From NCBI GenBank assembly GCA_030147945.1, contig JASBUL010000125.1:25828-89827 (forward strand): 64,000 nucleotides of DNA, in the 5' to 3' direction. Below are positions 49,293 through 56,812 of this stretch, in pieces. The DNA is from Oceanococcus sp. GTDB taxonomy: Bacteria > Pseudomonadota > Gammaproteobacteria > Nevskiales > Oceanococcaceae. Position numbers and translations under genes: made by a program. The notes beneath the pieces were generated by a model. It saw only the letters and a program-made list of their open reading frames with translations, was not told the origin of the DNA and searched no databases. How positions within the stretch are numbered: position 1 is the first letter of the stretch; every line of letters starts with the position of its first letter.

Positions 49293-49298
49293 ACGCAA
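49270..49298 (-). promoter_or_regulatory. Promoter of the reductase-desaturase operon
   Basis: Read on the minus strand, TTGCGT (49298-49293) and TATAGA (49275-49270) are separated by exactly 17 nt. The best inverted repeat of the region, TATACA-AA-TGTATA, overlaps the -10 and most of the spacer, so a bound repressor would block polymerase. The predicted leader before the ATG at 49200 is about 63 nt. Confidence 0.65.
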
Positions 49299-49320
49299 CT
49301 TGCTGATTAGTTAGGTTTAT

Positions 49321-49944
49321 TCAGTTTTTGATGCGTGTTTCCAGATACGCGATCATGGCCGTGGCGGCTTCGACTTCGTAGGCCGGTGTGATGCGCTGGT
49401 AGGTCATATAGGACAGACGAAAGGCGGCTGACCCGATTTCCACCGCCAGGGTGGCAACATCCGGCGGATCGGTGGGCAGCGTGCGACCGTAGATGCTCAT
49501 CATGCGACGGATTTGGCTGCCCAGATGATGGATGGTCAATTCCAGCAGGCGATAGCTCTCGTCGGTCGACGATCCGCCCAGTATCAGCATGCTGGCAACA
49601 CTGTCCGCGTTGTAGAACTTGACCGCGGTGGCCACGATCCGTTTGACCATGTCCTGCCACGAAGCCGCCGGGTTGCGATCCGATTCGCTGATCAGGCTGG
49701 CTTCCAGCGCCTGAAGTCGGCGCTGTGTTAACTCGTTGAGTACGGCGTAGGGCGTGGGAAAGAACTTGTAGATGGCGTTGCGGCTGCACTGCAGTCGCTC
49801 TGCGATTTGGGGGATGGAAAACTGACTGATGCCTTGCTCGCGCAGCAGTAGTTCAGCTGTGCTGAGCACCTCTCCGAAACGTTGGCGTGAGCGCTGCTGC
49901 TTGGGCTGGCGCGCGATCGTGAGGTCTTCGGCTGTGTTGGTCAT
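49321..49944 (-). CDS. TetR family transcriptional regulator
   Basis: The 207-residue protein has an N-terminal TetR helix-turn-helix: RQRFGEVLSTAELLLREQGISQFSIPQIAERLQCSRNAIYKFFPTP at about residues 19-65. The C-terminal all-helical part is the usual ligand and dimer domain. I take the ATG at 49944, because a much longer same-frame extension runs antisense through the cytochrome gene. It stands upstream of the ferredoxin reductase on the same strand and divergent from the cytochrome gene. In Pseudomonas, the TetR protein DesT controls a desaturase operon by sensing acyl-CoA, which makes lipid sensing a reasonable guess. Confidence 0.9.
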   Translation of the reverse strand: MTNTAEDLTIARQPKQQRSRQRFGEVLSTAELLLREQGISQFSIPQIAERLQCSRNAIYKFFPTPYAVLNELTQRRLQALEASLISESDRNPAASWQDMVKRIVATAVKFYNADSVASMLILGGSSTDESYRLLELTIHHLGSQIRRMMSIYGRTLPTDPPDVATLAVEIGSAAFRLSYMTYQRITPAYEVEAATAMIAYLETRIKN

Positions 49945-49951
49945 GTCGCGG

Positions 49952-49981
49952 ATTCTAGCGTGTTGCGCAAAAAAGAGACAA
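49952..49981 (-). promoter_or_regulatory. Candidate promoter of the TetR gene
   Basis: On the minus strand TTGTCT (49981-49976) and TAGAAT (49957-49952) are 18 nt apart. The predicted start lies almost at the TetR ATG at 49944, implying an extremely short leader. It physically overlaps the opposing cytochrome promoter. Confidence 0.5.
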
Positions 49982-49995
49982 ATGTTAATTTTTGC
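49963..49995 (+). promoter_or_regulatory. Candidate promoter of the di-haem cytochrome gene, with inverted repeat
   Basis: TTGCGC at 49963-49968 and TAATTT at 49986-49991 have a 17-nt spacer. GCAAAAA (49967-49973) and TTTTTGC (49989-49995) form a 7-bp inverted repeat around the same region. This differs from the TATACA-type operators at 49260-49292, so control of the cytochrome by the same regulator is not obvious. Confidence 0.45.
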
Positions 49996-50046
49996 TTCAT
50001 GACAATCAAAAAGCACGGCGCGGCAGTCGTGCAGGAAGGTGCAGTG

Positions 50047-52182
50047 ATGAGGACATGGATTATCCCGCTGGTGGCGCTGGGGCTGATGGCCTGCAACGGC
50101 GGACGCGAAAGCGGTGTGAACAGTGTTACCCCCGAGCTTCCAGGTGCAGGCGACGCTGAGCAGCGCGCCGATGATCTGGGCTTGCTGGGCAGCAAGCGCG
50201 GACGCCACGTGTGGAACACCTATTGCGCCAACCAGCCGGACAGCGCGCCGCTGCCGGTAGATCCGCGCAGCATGATTCAGCCGGGCGTCAATGCCGACCG
50301 TGCCGTCTACTTCAACGCGTATTGGGAAGACTGCCGGGTCAACCTGCCGGCCGAAAAGCAACGTCCGCAGACCTGTGGTGAGTTCCGCGCCGCGCGAGAC
50401 GCCGGATTTGATTTCCTGGTCAACGAGCTGCCCGCATCGGCTGGTGCCATGAGCGCTGAAGACTTCCGCATGCTGTGGCAGAAATGGGGCTTCGAGAGCA
50501 AGCCGGATAACTTCGAGCAGCTCTACACCCTGCGCTACGGGCTCAACAACGCCCCGTTCGACAATCCGTATCCGCTGGAGGGTGAAGATCCGACACTGAC
50601 CAACGGCGGCTCCGGTCAGCTGCCGCTGGGTTTGCGTCAGCTCAAGGATGAACAGGGGCAGTGGACCGGCATGATCGGCACGGCCGCGTGTTTTCAGTGT
50701 CACGGCGGTCAGATTGGTGATGTCGCGGCGGGTGAGGCGGCGGTCCTCGGGCTGAACAGCCTAGGGCTGGGCAACAACAACGCCGATGTGCTGATGCTGG
50801 CGCAGGACAACTCGCCGCTGTCGCAGCTGCCTGGGCCGTTGAGCAGCGCGGCAGGCGTGTTCCCGGGGCTGAGCGTGGACAGCCTGTTCAATATCGGCAT
50901 CAAGCAGCGTGGCCAGAACAACGCGGTCGGCGCGTTCGAACTGCTGGTCACCCTGCTGGATTTCGATTCACTGGGCTTTACCCCTAACCTGGCCAAGACC
51001 ATCACCGCGGGGCTGCCCGGCAGCGTTGCCGATTCGGCTCATCCGCTGGCCCACACTCAGGACACCCCGCCGTGGTGGAACATGGGCTCCCGGCCGCGCA
51101 AGTTTTTCGATGCCGGCGTCTCCAACGACAGCACACGCATCATCATGGCAGCAGGGCCGGGCGAGATCTCCGAGCTGTTCACTCTGGACGGCAAGCACTA
51201 TCGCGAGCGTATCGCCGAGTACGACCAGAAACTGGCCAACTACTTTCTGTCGCTGGAATCGCCGGTTTATCCCGCACAGATTGACGAAAACCTCGCCCGC
51301 CAGGGCGCGATACTGTTCCATTCCAAAGACCTGTGGGCCGCGCCCGGCAATGCCGAGCGCCCGCGTCCGGATGGCGGGAATGGCTCTTGCGCCAGCTGTC
51401 ATGGTGCTTATGCGCCGATGTACGTCAACGATCCCAGCTATCTCGAAGATCCGATCTTTGAGGGGATCGCCGCGCACATCTCTCCGCTGGAGGTTATCGG
51501 TACCGACCGGGCGCGTTCCGACATGCTGACCATGACCCTGCGCGAGGGCTGGGATGTGACCTACTGGGCTTTCCCTGACGGGGTGGAAGGCTGGACCGCG
51601 CCGGAGGACAAGGACCCGGTTACCGAACTGATTGATGACATGTTGCCCGTGGCGATCCGTCCCAAGGGGCTGTGCGGCTGGGAGAAGGGTGTGATCGGCT
51701 ACCAGGCACCGCCGCTGTACGGGGTGTGGGCGACTGCGCCGTATCTGCACAACGGATCGGTGCCGACACTTGAGGCCCTGCTCGATTCAAGCCAGCGCCA
51801 CGCCATCTGGCAACGCAAGCTGCAGACGGACGGCCCGGTCACCGGCTTTGATCAGCGTCTCAGCGTGGCCTTCGATTTTGATGCGGTGGGCTGGAAGCAC
51901 GATGCCTTGAGTTGCAGTGACATCCCGGGCAGTGAACTGCTCAACTGCAATCCGCTCAATGAGGAAGGGCCATCGGTGGGACAGATGGTGCAGAACTACA
52001 TCAATGGGCTGATTGCCTGGGCCGGTGTGGTGAATGTCAGCGATCCCACGCCGGGTGGTTTTGATAAACGGCTGGTTTATGACAGCCGTATTCTGGGTAA
52101 CGGTAACGCCGGTCATGAGTTCACCGATGTGCTCACCGAGCGCGAGCGGGCGGCCATCATCGAGTACCTGAAAACGCTTTGA
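50047..52182 (+). CDS. Di-haem c-type cytochrome lipoprotein, RoxA/RoxB-like or CCP/MauG superfamily
   Basis: This 711-residue exported protein begins with a lipoprotein signal whose lipobox is LMAC at Cys 16. Two haem-binding CxxCH motifs are seen, CFQCH at residue 215 and CASCH at 448, some 233 residues apart. The C-terminal PPLYGVWATAPYLHNGSVPTLEALL is the characteristic end region of the di-haem peroxidase superfamily. Peroxidases of the CcpA type are only about 350 residues, so this is a long member. In size and haem spacing it resembles the rubber oxygenases RoxA and RoxB, which cleave polyisoprene outside the cell. Homology beyond this has not been tested. It is divergent from the TetR gene. 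Confidence 0.75.
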   Translation: MRTWIIPLVALGLMACNGGRESGVNSVTPELPGAGDAEQRADDLGLLGSKRGRHVWNTYCANQPDSAPLPVDPRSMIQPGVNADRAVYFNAYWEDCRVNLPAEKQRPQTCGEFRAARDAGFDFLVNELPASAGAMSAEDFRMLWQKWGFESKPDNFEQLYTLRYGLNNAPFDNPYPLEGEDPTLTNGGSGQLPLGLRQLKDEQGQWTGMIGTAACFQCHGGQIGDVAAGEAAVLGLNSLGLGNNNADVLMLAQDNSPLSQLPGPLSSAAGVFPGLSVDSLFNIGIKQRGQNNAVGAFELLVTLLDFDSLGFTPNLAKTITAGLPGSVADSAHPLAHTQDTPPWWNMGSRPRKFFDAGVSNDSTRIIMAAGPGEISELFTLDGKHYRERIAEYDQKLANYFLSLESPVYPAQIDENLARQGAILFHSKDLWAAPGNAERPRPDGGNGSCASCHGAYAPMYVNDPSYLEDPIFEGIAAHISPLEVIGTDRARSDMLTMTLREGWDVTYWAFPDGVEGWTAPEDKDPVTELIDDMLPVAIRPKGLCGWEKGVIGYQAPPLYGVWATAPYLHNGSVPTLEALLDSSQRHAIWQRKLQTDGPVTGFDQRLSVAFDFDAVGWKHDALSCSDIPGSELLNCNPLNEEGPSVGQMVQNYINGLIAWAGVVNVSDPTPGGFDKRLVYDSRILGNGNAGHEFTDVLTERERAAIIEYLKTL

Positions 52183-52210
52183 TGCGGCTGATCTGAGGCG
52201 TTCTAACCGG

Positions 52211-52247
52211 CCTGTTGCAGCGCCTGCTTTTGCTGCGCTGCAACAGG
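52211..52247. repeat. Perfect 13-bp inverted repeat after the cytochrome gene
   Basis: CCTGTTGCAGCGC (52211-52223) and GCGCTGCAACAGG (52235-52247) are exact inverses around an 11-nt loop. It lies 28 nt after the cytochrome stop. There is no T-run, so it may be a rho-assisted end or an RNA-stabilising hairpin rather than a classical terminator. Confidence 0.75.
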
Positions 52248-52257
52248 TTGACGACCA

Positions 52258-52309
52258 TGTTGTCTTTGTATATTGTCCCATTGAATAATGGCAATATAAC
52301 AGGACAACA
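52258..52309. promoter_or_regulatory. Concentric 52-bp palindrome around the BVMO promoter
   Basis: Two pairs of arms share one centre (52283.5): TGTTGTC (52258-52264) with GACAACA (52303-52309), and TATATTG (52269-52275) with CAATATA (52292-52298). A third pair, CCATT/AATGG (52278-52282, 52287-52291), is offset by one base. TTGTCC (52273-52278) and TATAAC (52295-52300), 16 nt apart, form a promoter within it. Predicted transcription starts near 52307, 11 nt before the ATG at 52318, leaving little room for a ribosome-binding site. A regulator with at least two spaced sites is implied. Confidence 0.7.
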
Positions 52310-52317
52310 GCAGCCGT

Positions 52318-53844
52318 ATGCACAGCACGACTCAGCAGTTTGATGTTCTCATCCTCGGTGCCGGCATTTCCGGCATTGGTGCCGCCTGCCATCTGACCCG
52401 GCAGTGCCCTGACAAACGCTACGCCATCCTCGAGCGGCGTGAGGCCATCGGCGGAACCTGGGACCTGTTCCGCTATCCGGGCATCCGCTCGGATTCCGAT
52501 ATGTGCACCTTTGGCTACAGCTTTCGCCCCTGGCGTGAGCCCCGGGTACTGGCTGACGGGCCGTCGATCAAGCGCTACGTCACCGAGACGGCGCAGGAAT
52601 ACGGTGTTGACCAGCACATTCGTTTCGGTCGGCATGTGCAGCAGGCGGCCTGGGACAGCGGGCGCAGCCTGTGGACCGTTGAAGCCCGCAACGCCGACGG
52701 TCAGATCGAGCGCTTTGAAGCACGTTATCTGATGAGTTGCACCGGCTATTACAACTACGATCAGGGCTTCAAACCGGATTTTCCGGGCGAGAGCACCTTC
52801 AAGGGGCGCATCGTTCATCCTCAGCACTGGCCGGAGGATCTGGATTACAGCGACAAGAAAGTGGTGGTGATCGGCAGCGGCGCCACCGCGATCACGCTGG
52901 TGCCGTCGATGGCCGGCAAAGCAGCTCACGTGACCATGCTGCAGCGCTCGCCCAGCTACGTCATGACCGTGCCGGAGGTTGATCCGGTCACCGTGCGCCT
53001 GAGCCGCTTCATGCCCAAACGGGCGGCGTACGCCATGGCCCGGGTTCGTAATATCGGTTTGCAGCGCTTTGTTTTTCGCGCCGCACGCAATCGTCCCAAA
53101 GCCATGCGCCGTTTGCTGCTGGCCGCGGTGCGCAAGCAGCTCGGGCCGAATGTCGACATGAAGCATTTCACGCCCAGCTACCAGCCTTGGGATGAACGTC
53201 TGTGCGTGGTGCCGAACGGTGATTTGTTCAAGACCCTGCGACGTGGCGACGCCAGCATCGTCACGGACCGGATCAAAACCTTCACCGCCGACGGTCTGCA
53301 GCTGGAATCCGGCGAGCATCTGGAAGCCGATATCGTGGTCAGTGCAACCGGCCTGAATGTGCAGATGCTGGGCGGCATCGAGGTCAGTGTGGATGGTGAG
53401 CCGTTGTCGATCAAGGATCATCTCACCTACAAGGGCATTCTGGTTGAAGGGGTTCCCAATCTGGCTGTGGTGTTCGGCTACACCAATGCGTCATGGACGC
53501 TCAAAGCTGATCTGGCCAGCGAGTACGTCTGCCGCTTGATCAAGCACATGGATCGCAAGGGCTACAGCCGTGTCGTGGCCCGCGACCATGAAGGCTGCAT
53601 GACCCAGGACACCGTCATGGGTGGTCTGCGCTCCGGCTATATCCGGCGTGCAGCCGACCGGTTGCCGCGTCAGGGCAATAAGGCGCCGTGGTCGGTGGTG
53701 CAGGATTATCTGCGTGACATCCCGGCTTTGCGGTTCGGTTCGCTCGAAGATCCGGTGCTCGAATATGCGGTGGGCGCCACCGCCCGCCGTGCGCCGGAAT
53801 CGGGCACAATGCAGGCTGATTCCCCCATCGCCGCCGCTGGCTAA
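52318..53844 (+). CDS. Flavin-containing Baeyer-Villiger-type monooxygenase
   Basis: The 508-residue protein is a class B FAD/NADPH monooxygenase, closest in pattern to EthA-like and cyclic/long-chain ketone BVMOs. The FAD Rossmann motif is GAGISG at residues 14-19. The NADPH motif GSGATA is at about 186. The BVMO fingerprint FxGxxxHxxxW reads FKGRIVHPQHW from residue 161. GGTWDLFRYPGIRSDSDM near residue 44 is also a strong class signature. Such enzymes turn ketones into esters. The start at 52318 has a poor ribosome-binding site (AGGA 13 nt upstream). A hydrolase gene follows after 12 nt or more, a logical partner for the ester or epoxide. Confidence 0.92.
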   Translation: MHSTTQQFDVLILGAGISGIGAACHLTRQCPDKRYAILERREAIGGTWDLFRYPGIRSDSDMCTFGYSFRPWREPRVLADGPSIKRYVTETAQEYGVDQHIRFGRHVQQAAWDSGRSLWTVEARNADGQIERFEARYLMSCTGYYNYDQGFKPDFPGESTFKGRIVHPQHWPEDLDYSDKKVVVIGSGATAITLVPSMAGKAAHVTMLQRSPSYVMTVPEVDPVTVRLSRFMPKRAAYAMARVRNIGLQRFVFRAARNRPKAMRRLLLAAVRKQLGPNVDMKHFTPSYQPWDERLCVVPNGDLFKTLRRGDASIVTDRIKTFTADGLQLESGEHLEADIVVSATGLNVQMLGGIEVSVDGEPLSIKDHLTYKGILVEGVPNLAVVFGYTNASWTLKADLASEYVCRLIKHMDRKGYSRVVARDHEGCMTQDTVMGGLRSGYIRRAADRLPRQGNKAPWSVVQDYLRDIPALRFGSLEDPVLEYAVGATARRAPESGTMQADSPIAAAG

Positions 53845-53856
53845 TCCCTGCGGCAT

Positions 53857-54783
53857 ATGCCGCAAGCTGGTATGAACGAACAGACGCTACACCTGCGCCG
53901 GGACGGGCTGACCCTGTCCGCTGGACTCTACGGCGAGGACGATGCGCCGCTGGTGATTCTGCTGCACGGTTTTCCGGATACACCCTACTCCTGGGACCGG
54001 GTTGTGCCGCATCTGGTTGCCGCCGGTTATCGGGTGCTGACCCCGTGGCTGCGTGGTTACACGCCCGAGTCCGCCAAGCGCGGGGCACGTTATGACCTGA
54101 TCGCCGTGGCTGAGGACATCGAAGCCTGGCGTCAGCACCTGGTTGCGGATCAGGTGCATCTGGTCGGGCATGACTGGGGCGCCGTGGTGGCCATGGTACT
54201 GGGCGGTACGCCGCCACCGGCTGCGGCCCATGCCGGCCCGTGGAAAACGCTGAGTCTGCTCGCCGTGCCACCTCTGCCGCATGCCTCACAGTGGCGCGCG
54301 TTGTTGCCGTATCTGCCCCGGCAGCTGCGGCTATCGGCCTACATGCCCGTGATGCAGTTGGGCTTTTCGCATCGCCTGTTGACCCGCAACAACGCGGAGT
54401 ACGTGCGCCAGATCTGGCGCAAATGGTCGCCCGGCTGGCACTTTGATGATGCCGATTTTGCGCCGGCCCGGCTGGTTTTCAGCGATCCTGCGCTGGCCTG
54501 GGCCAGCACCCGCTATTACCGCAACCTGTTCACCCTGCATCGCGCCACCACTCGGCAGACCTTTGCCCGCATGGCGCGTCGCTTTCGGGTGCCAACCCTG
54601 GCCTTGGCCGGCGCACAAGACGGCTGCATGAGTGCGCAGACCCATCGCATCATCGGCAATGCGCCCGCGCAACGCGGTTTGCTGCGTGCCGTGCAGCTGC
54701 CTGACTGCGGCCATTTTCTCCAGGCCGAAAAGCCCGACGAGGTTGCGCGGTGCCTGCTCGAACACTTTCAGCGGGTTGACTGA
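53857..54783 (+). CDS. Epoxide hydrolase-like alpha/beta hydrolase
   Basis: The 308-residue protein has the alpha/beta hydrolase fold with HGFPD at residues 37-41 as the oxyanion region. The nucleophile elbow is GHDWGA, D106 rather than Ser. The triad is completed by D255 in AGAQDG and H286 in DCGHF. Asp in place of Ser indicates epoxide hydrolases or haloacid/haloalkane dehalogenases, not simple esterases. A cap domain spans about residues 140-225. The start could be ATG at 53857 or 53872. It immediately follows the BVMO gene and may act on the same pathway. Halide-binding tryptophans cannot be judged here. Confidence 0.88.
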   Translation: MPQAGMNEQTLHLRRDGLTLSAGLYGEDDAPLVILLHGFPDTPYSWDRVVPHLVAAGYRVLTPWLRGYTPESAKRGARYDLIAVAEDIEAWRQHLVADQVHLVGHDWGAVVAMVLGGTPPPAAAHAGPWKTLSLLAVPPLPHASQWRALLPYLPRQLRLSAYMPVMQLGFSHRLLTRNNAEYVRQIWRKWSPGWHFDDADFAPARLVFSDPALAWASTRYYRNLFTLHRATTRQTFARMARRFRVPTLALAGAQDGCMSAQTHRIIGNAPAQRGLLRAVQLPDCGHFLQAEKPDEVARCLLEHFQRVD

Positions 54784-54844
54784 GCCACATTGAAGCGCCC
54801 TCACGGCTGCGGGATACTCGGACCTTTTCGAGCAGGGGACGGGG

Positions 54845-56329
54845 ATGAAGTTTGAGGATTATCGGGAGCATGATGGGCTCGGGCTGGCGGCGCTGATTGC
54901 GCAGGGCGAGGTCAGTTCCAAAGAGGTGGTGGAGGCGGCCATTAGCCGCGCTGAAGCGGTCAATCCCAAGCTCAACGCGATCATCTATCCGCTGTACGAA
55001 CGCGCCCGCGCGCAGGCCGAGTCACCCACTGACGGTGCATTTGTCGGCGTGCCGTTCCTGCTCAAGGATCTGTATCAGGAGCTGGAAGGCGCACCCGCCG
55101 CCTACGGCTGCAAAGCGCTCAAGCAGCAAGGCAAGGCGGCGTCGGAGCACAGCGAGATCACCCGTCGCTGGCTGGCCGCAGGTGTTATCCCGATTGGTCG
55201 AACCAACACGCCGGAGTTCGGTGCCAAGGGCATCACCGAACCGCAGGCCTGGGGCGCCACGCGCAATCCCTGGAACACCGAGCACGTGCCGGGTGGTTCG
55301 TCCGGTGGTTCGGCTGCCGCAGTGGCGGCTGGCGTTGTGCCGATGGCCGGAGCCAATGACGGCGGCGGCTCAATTCGCTTGCCGGCCGGGCACTGCGGCC
55401 TGTTCGGTCTCAAGCCGGGGCGCGGGCGCACGCCGTGGGGGCCGGCCTTCAACGAGCTGCTGCAGGGCGCGGCCATCAATCATGTGGTGTCACGTTCGGT
55501 GCGCGACAGCGCGGCCATGCTGGATGCGGCGCAGGGGCCAGAGAATGGCAGTTTCGTCCACATCCAGGCGCCGGAGCGCGCTTATCTGGAAGAGGTTGGT
55601 CGTGACCCCGGGCGGCTCAAAATCGCATTCAGCACACGCTCTCCCATTGGTACAGCTGTCGATCCCGAAGCGGTCGAGGCGGTCGAAAAGACGGCCGCTT
55701 TGCTGGCATCGCTGGGGCATGATGTCGAAGAGGGCGAGCCGGTTATCAACGGACATCAGCTGGCGCGTGATTTCATCATCATGTGGTTCGCCAACGTTGC
55801 TGTGACGGTGGATGAGATCAAGCGGGAAACCGGCTGCGGCAATGCCGGTTTCGAGGACGATACGGTCATCATGGCCGAGTTCGGGCGCGCCACCCGGGCC
55901 GATGAATATGTCGCCTCGGTGCAGCGCTGGAACGAGTACAGCCGTGCGCTGGGCGATTTCCACCGCCGCCATGATCTGTGGCTGTCGCCCACCATGGCCC
56001 GCCCGCCGGCCCGGGTCGGGCAGATCGCCACGCCACCATGGCAGCACAAGCTGGCGCGTGCGCTGATGGCCATGGGTCTGTCGCGGGTCATGGTCAAATC
56101 CGGAATCATCGAGCAGATGGTGCAGGAGAATCTGCAATGGGTGCCGTACACCCAGCTCGGCAACCTGACCGGCGCGCCGGGCATGAGTGTGCCCCTGCAC
56201 TGGACGCAGTCCGGCTTGCCGCTGGGGGTGCAGTTTCTGGCCGGAGCTGGGCGGGAAGACATGCTCATCCGTCTGGCCGCACAACTGGAGCAGGCTGCGC
56301 CATGGCGTGACCGCTGGCCAGCCCTGTGA
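54845..56329 (+). CDS. Amidase signature family hydrolase
   Basis: The 494-residue protein belongs to the amidase signature family, with the Ser-cisSer-Lys triad: K74 in FLLKD, S152 in GGSSGGS and nucleophile S176 in NDGGGSIRLPA. The order and spacing match the family. PWNTEHVPGGSSGG and GLKPGRGRTPWGP are typical of the subgroup including 6-aminohexanoate cyclic-dimer hydrolases. No signal peptide is evident, so it is probably cytoplasmic. GatA is excluded because its partner genes are absent and the C-terminal pattern differs. ACGGGGATG gives the start. It overlaps the next gene by GTGA. Confidence 0.9.
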   Translation: MKFEDYREHDGLGLAALIAQGEVSSKEVVEAAISRAEAVNPKLNAIIYPLYERARAQAESPTDGAFVGVPFLLKDLYQELEGAPAAYGCKALKQQGKAASEHSEITRRWLAAGVIPIGRTNTPEFGAKGITEPQAWGATRNPWNTEHVPGGSSGGSAAAVAAGVVPMAGANDGGGSIRLPAGHCGLFGLKPGRGRTPWGPAFNELLQGAAINHVVSRSVRDSAAMLDAAQGPENGSFVHIQAPERAYLEEVGRDPGRLKIAFSTRSPIGTAVDPEAVEAVEKTAALLASLGHDVEEGEPVINGHQLARDFIIMWFANVAVTVDEIKRETGCGNAGFEDDTVIMAEFGRATRADEYVASVQRWNEYSRALGDFHRRHDLWLSPTMARPPARVGQIATPPWQHKLARALMAMGLSRVMVKSGIIEQMVQENLQWVPYTQLGNLTGAPGMSVPLHWTQSGLPLGVQFLAGAGREDMLIRLAAQLEQAAPWRDRWPAL

Positions 56330-56718
56330 GTCTGCGCGGTCTGTTGATCGTTGCACTGACCCTGGTGCTCGCCGGCTGCAGCTGGCGCGCAACACAAGCG
56401 CCACAGGACAACTATCTGATGCATGTGGTATTGGTCTGGCTGAAGCAGCCCGGCCATGCTGAACACCGCAGACAGATTGTTGAGGCGTCACGACAACTTG
56501 CCGCGATTCCCGGTGTGCGCGAACTGCGTGTGGGGCCGGTTGTGAGTAGCGAGCGGGCGGTGGTCGAAGACAGCTACGATGTGGCTCTGAGCATGCGTTT
56601 TGACGATGCCGAGGCCCTGCAGGCCTATCTCCAGCACCCGCTGCATGTCGAGACGGTCAAAACCCGGTTCATGCCGATCATGCAGCGTTATCAGGTGATC
56701 GATTTCGGCTCACCCTAG
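56326..56718 (+). CDS. Dabb-domain lipoprotein
   Basis: This 130-residue protein has a lipoprotein signal peptide with the lipobox VLAGC at residues 14-18. It is followed by a Dabb (stress-responsive alpha/beta barrel) domain: MHVVLVWLKQPG, LAAIPGVRELRVGPVV, YDVALSMRFDDAEALQAYLQHPLHVETVKT. Dabb domains are dimeric ferredoxin-like folds, including olivetolic acid cyclase and many of unknown role. A lipid-anchored form is unusual. The GTG start is coupled to the amidase by a 4-nt overlap, so the two proteins are made together though apparently placed in different compartments. Confidence 0.85.
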   Translation: MSLRGLLIVALTLVLAGCSWRATQAPQDNYLMHVVLVWLKQPGHAEHRRQIVEASRQLAAIPGVRELRVGPVVSSERAVVEDSYDVALSMRFDDAEALQAYLQHPLHVETVKTRFMPIMQRYQVIDFGSP

Positions 56719-56812
56719 GCGTGACGCAGTGCCAGCGCGGGAACCTTCGGCGGCTAGTCGCGGTCTTTCTGTGTGAGGGGCTGGCGCCGTCGCGCGTCAT
56801 AGGGGAGACATC

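Noticed and set aside
50047..52182. Calling the di-haem protein a plain cytochrome c peroxidase
   Set aside because: It is about twice the normal length and the two haem motifs are much further apart than in standard peroxidases.
51787..53421. A 544-codon open frame on the minus strand opposite the cytochrome and BVMO genes
   Set aside because: It crosses two real genes and their promoter region, has no recognisable domain, and is explained by GC-rich codon usage.
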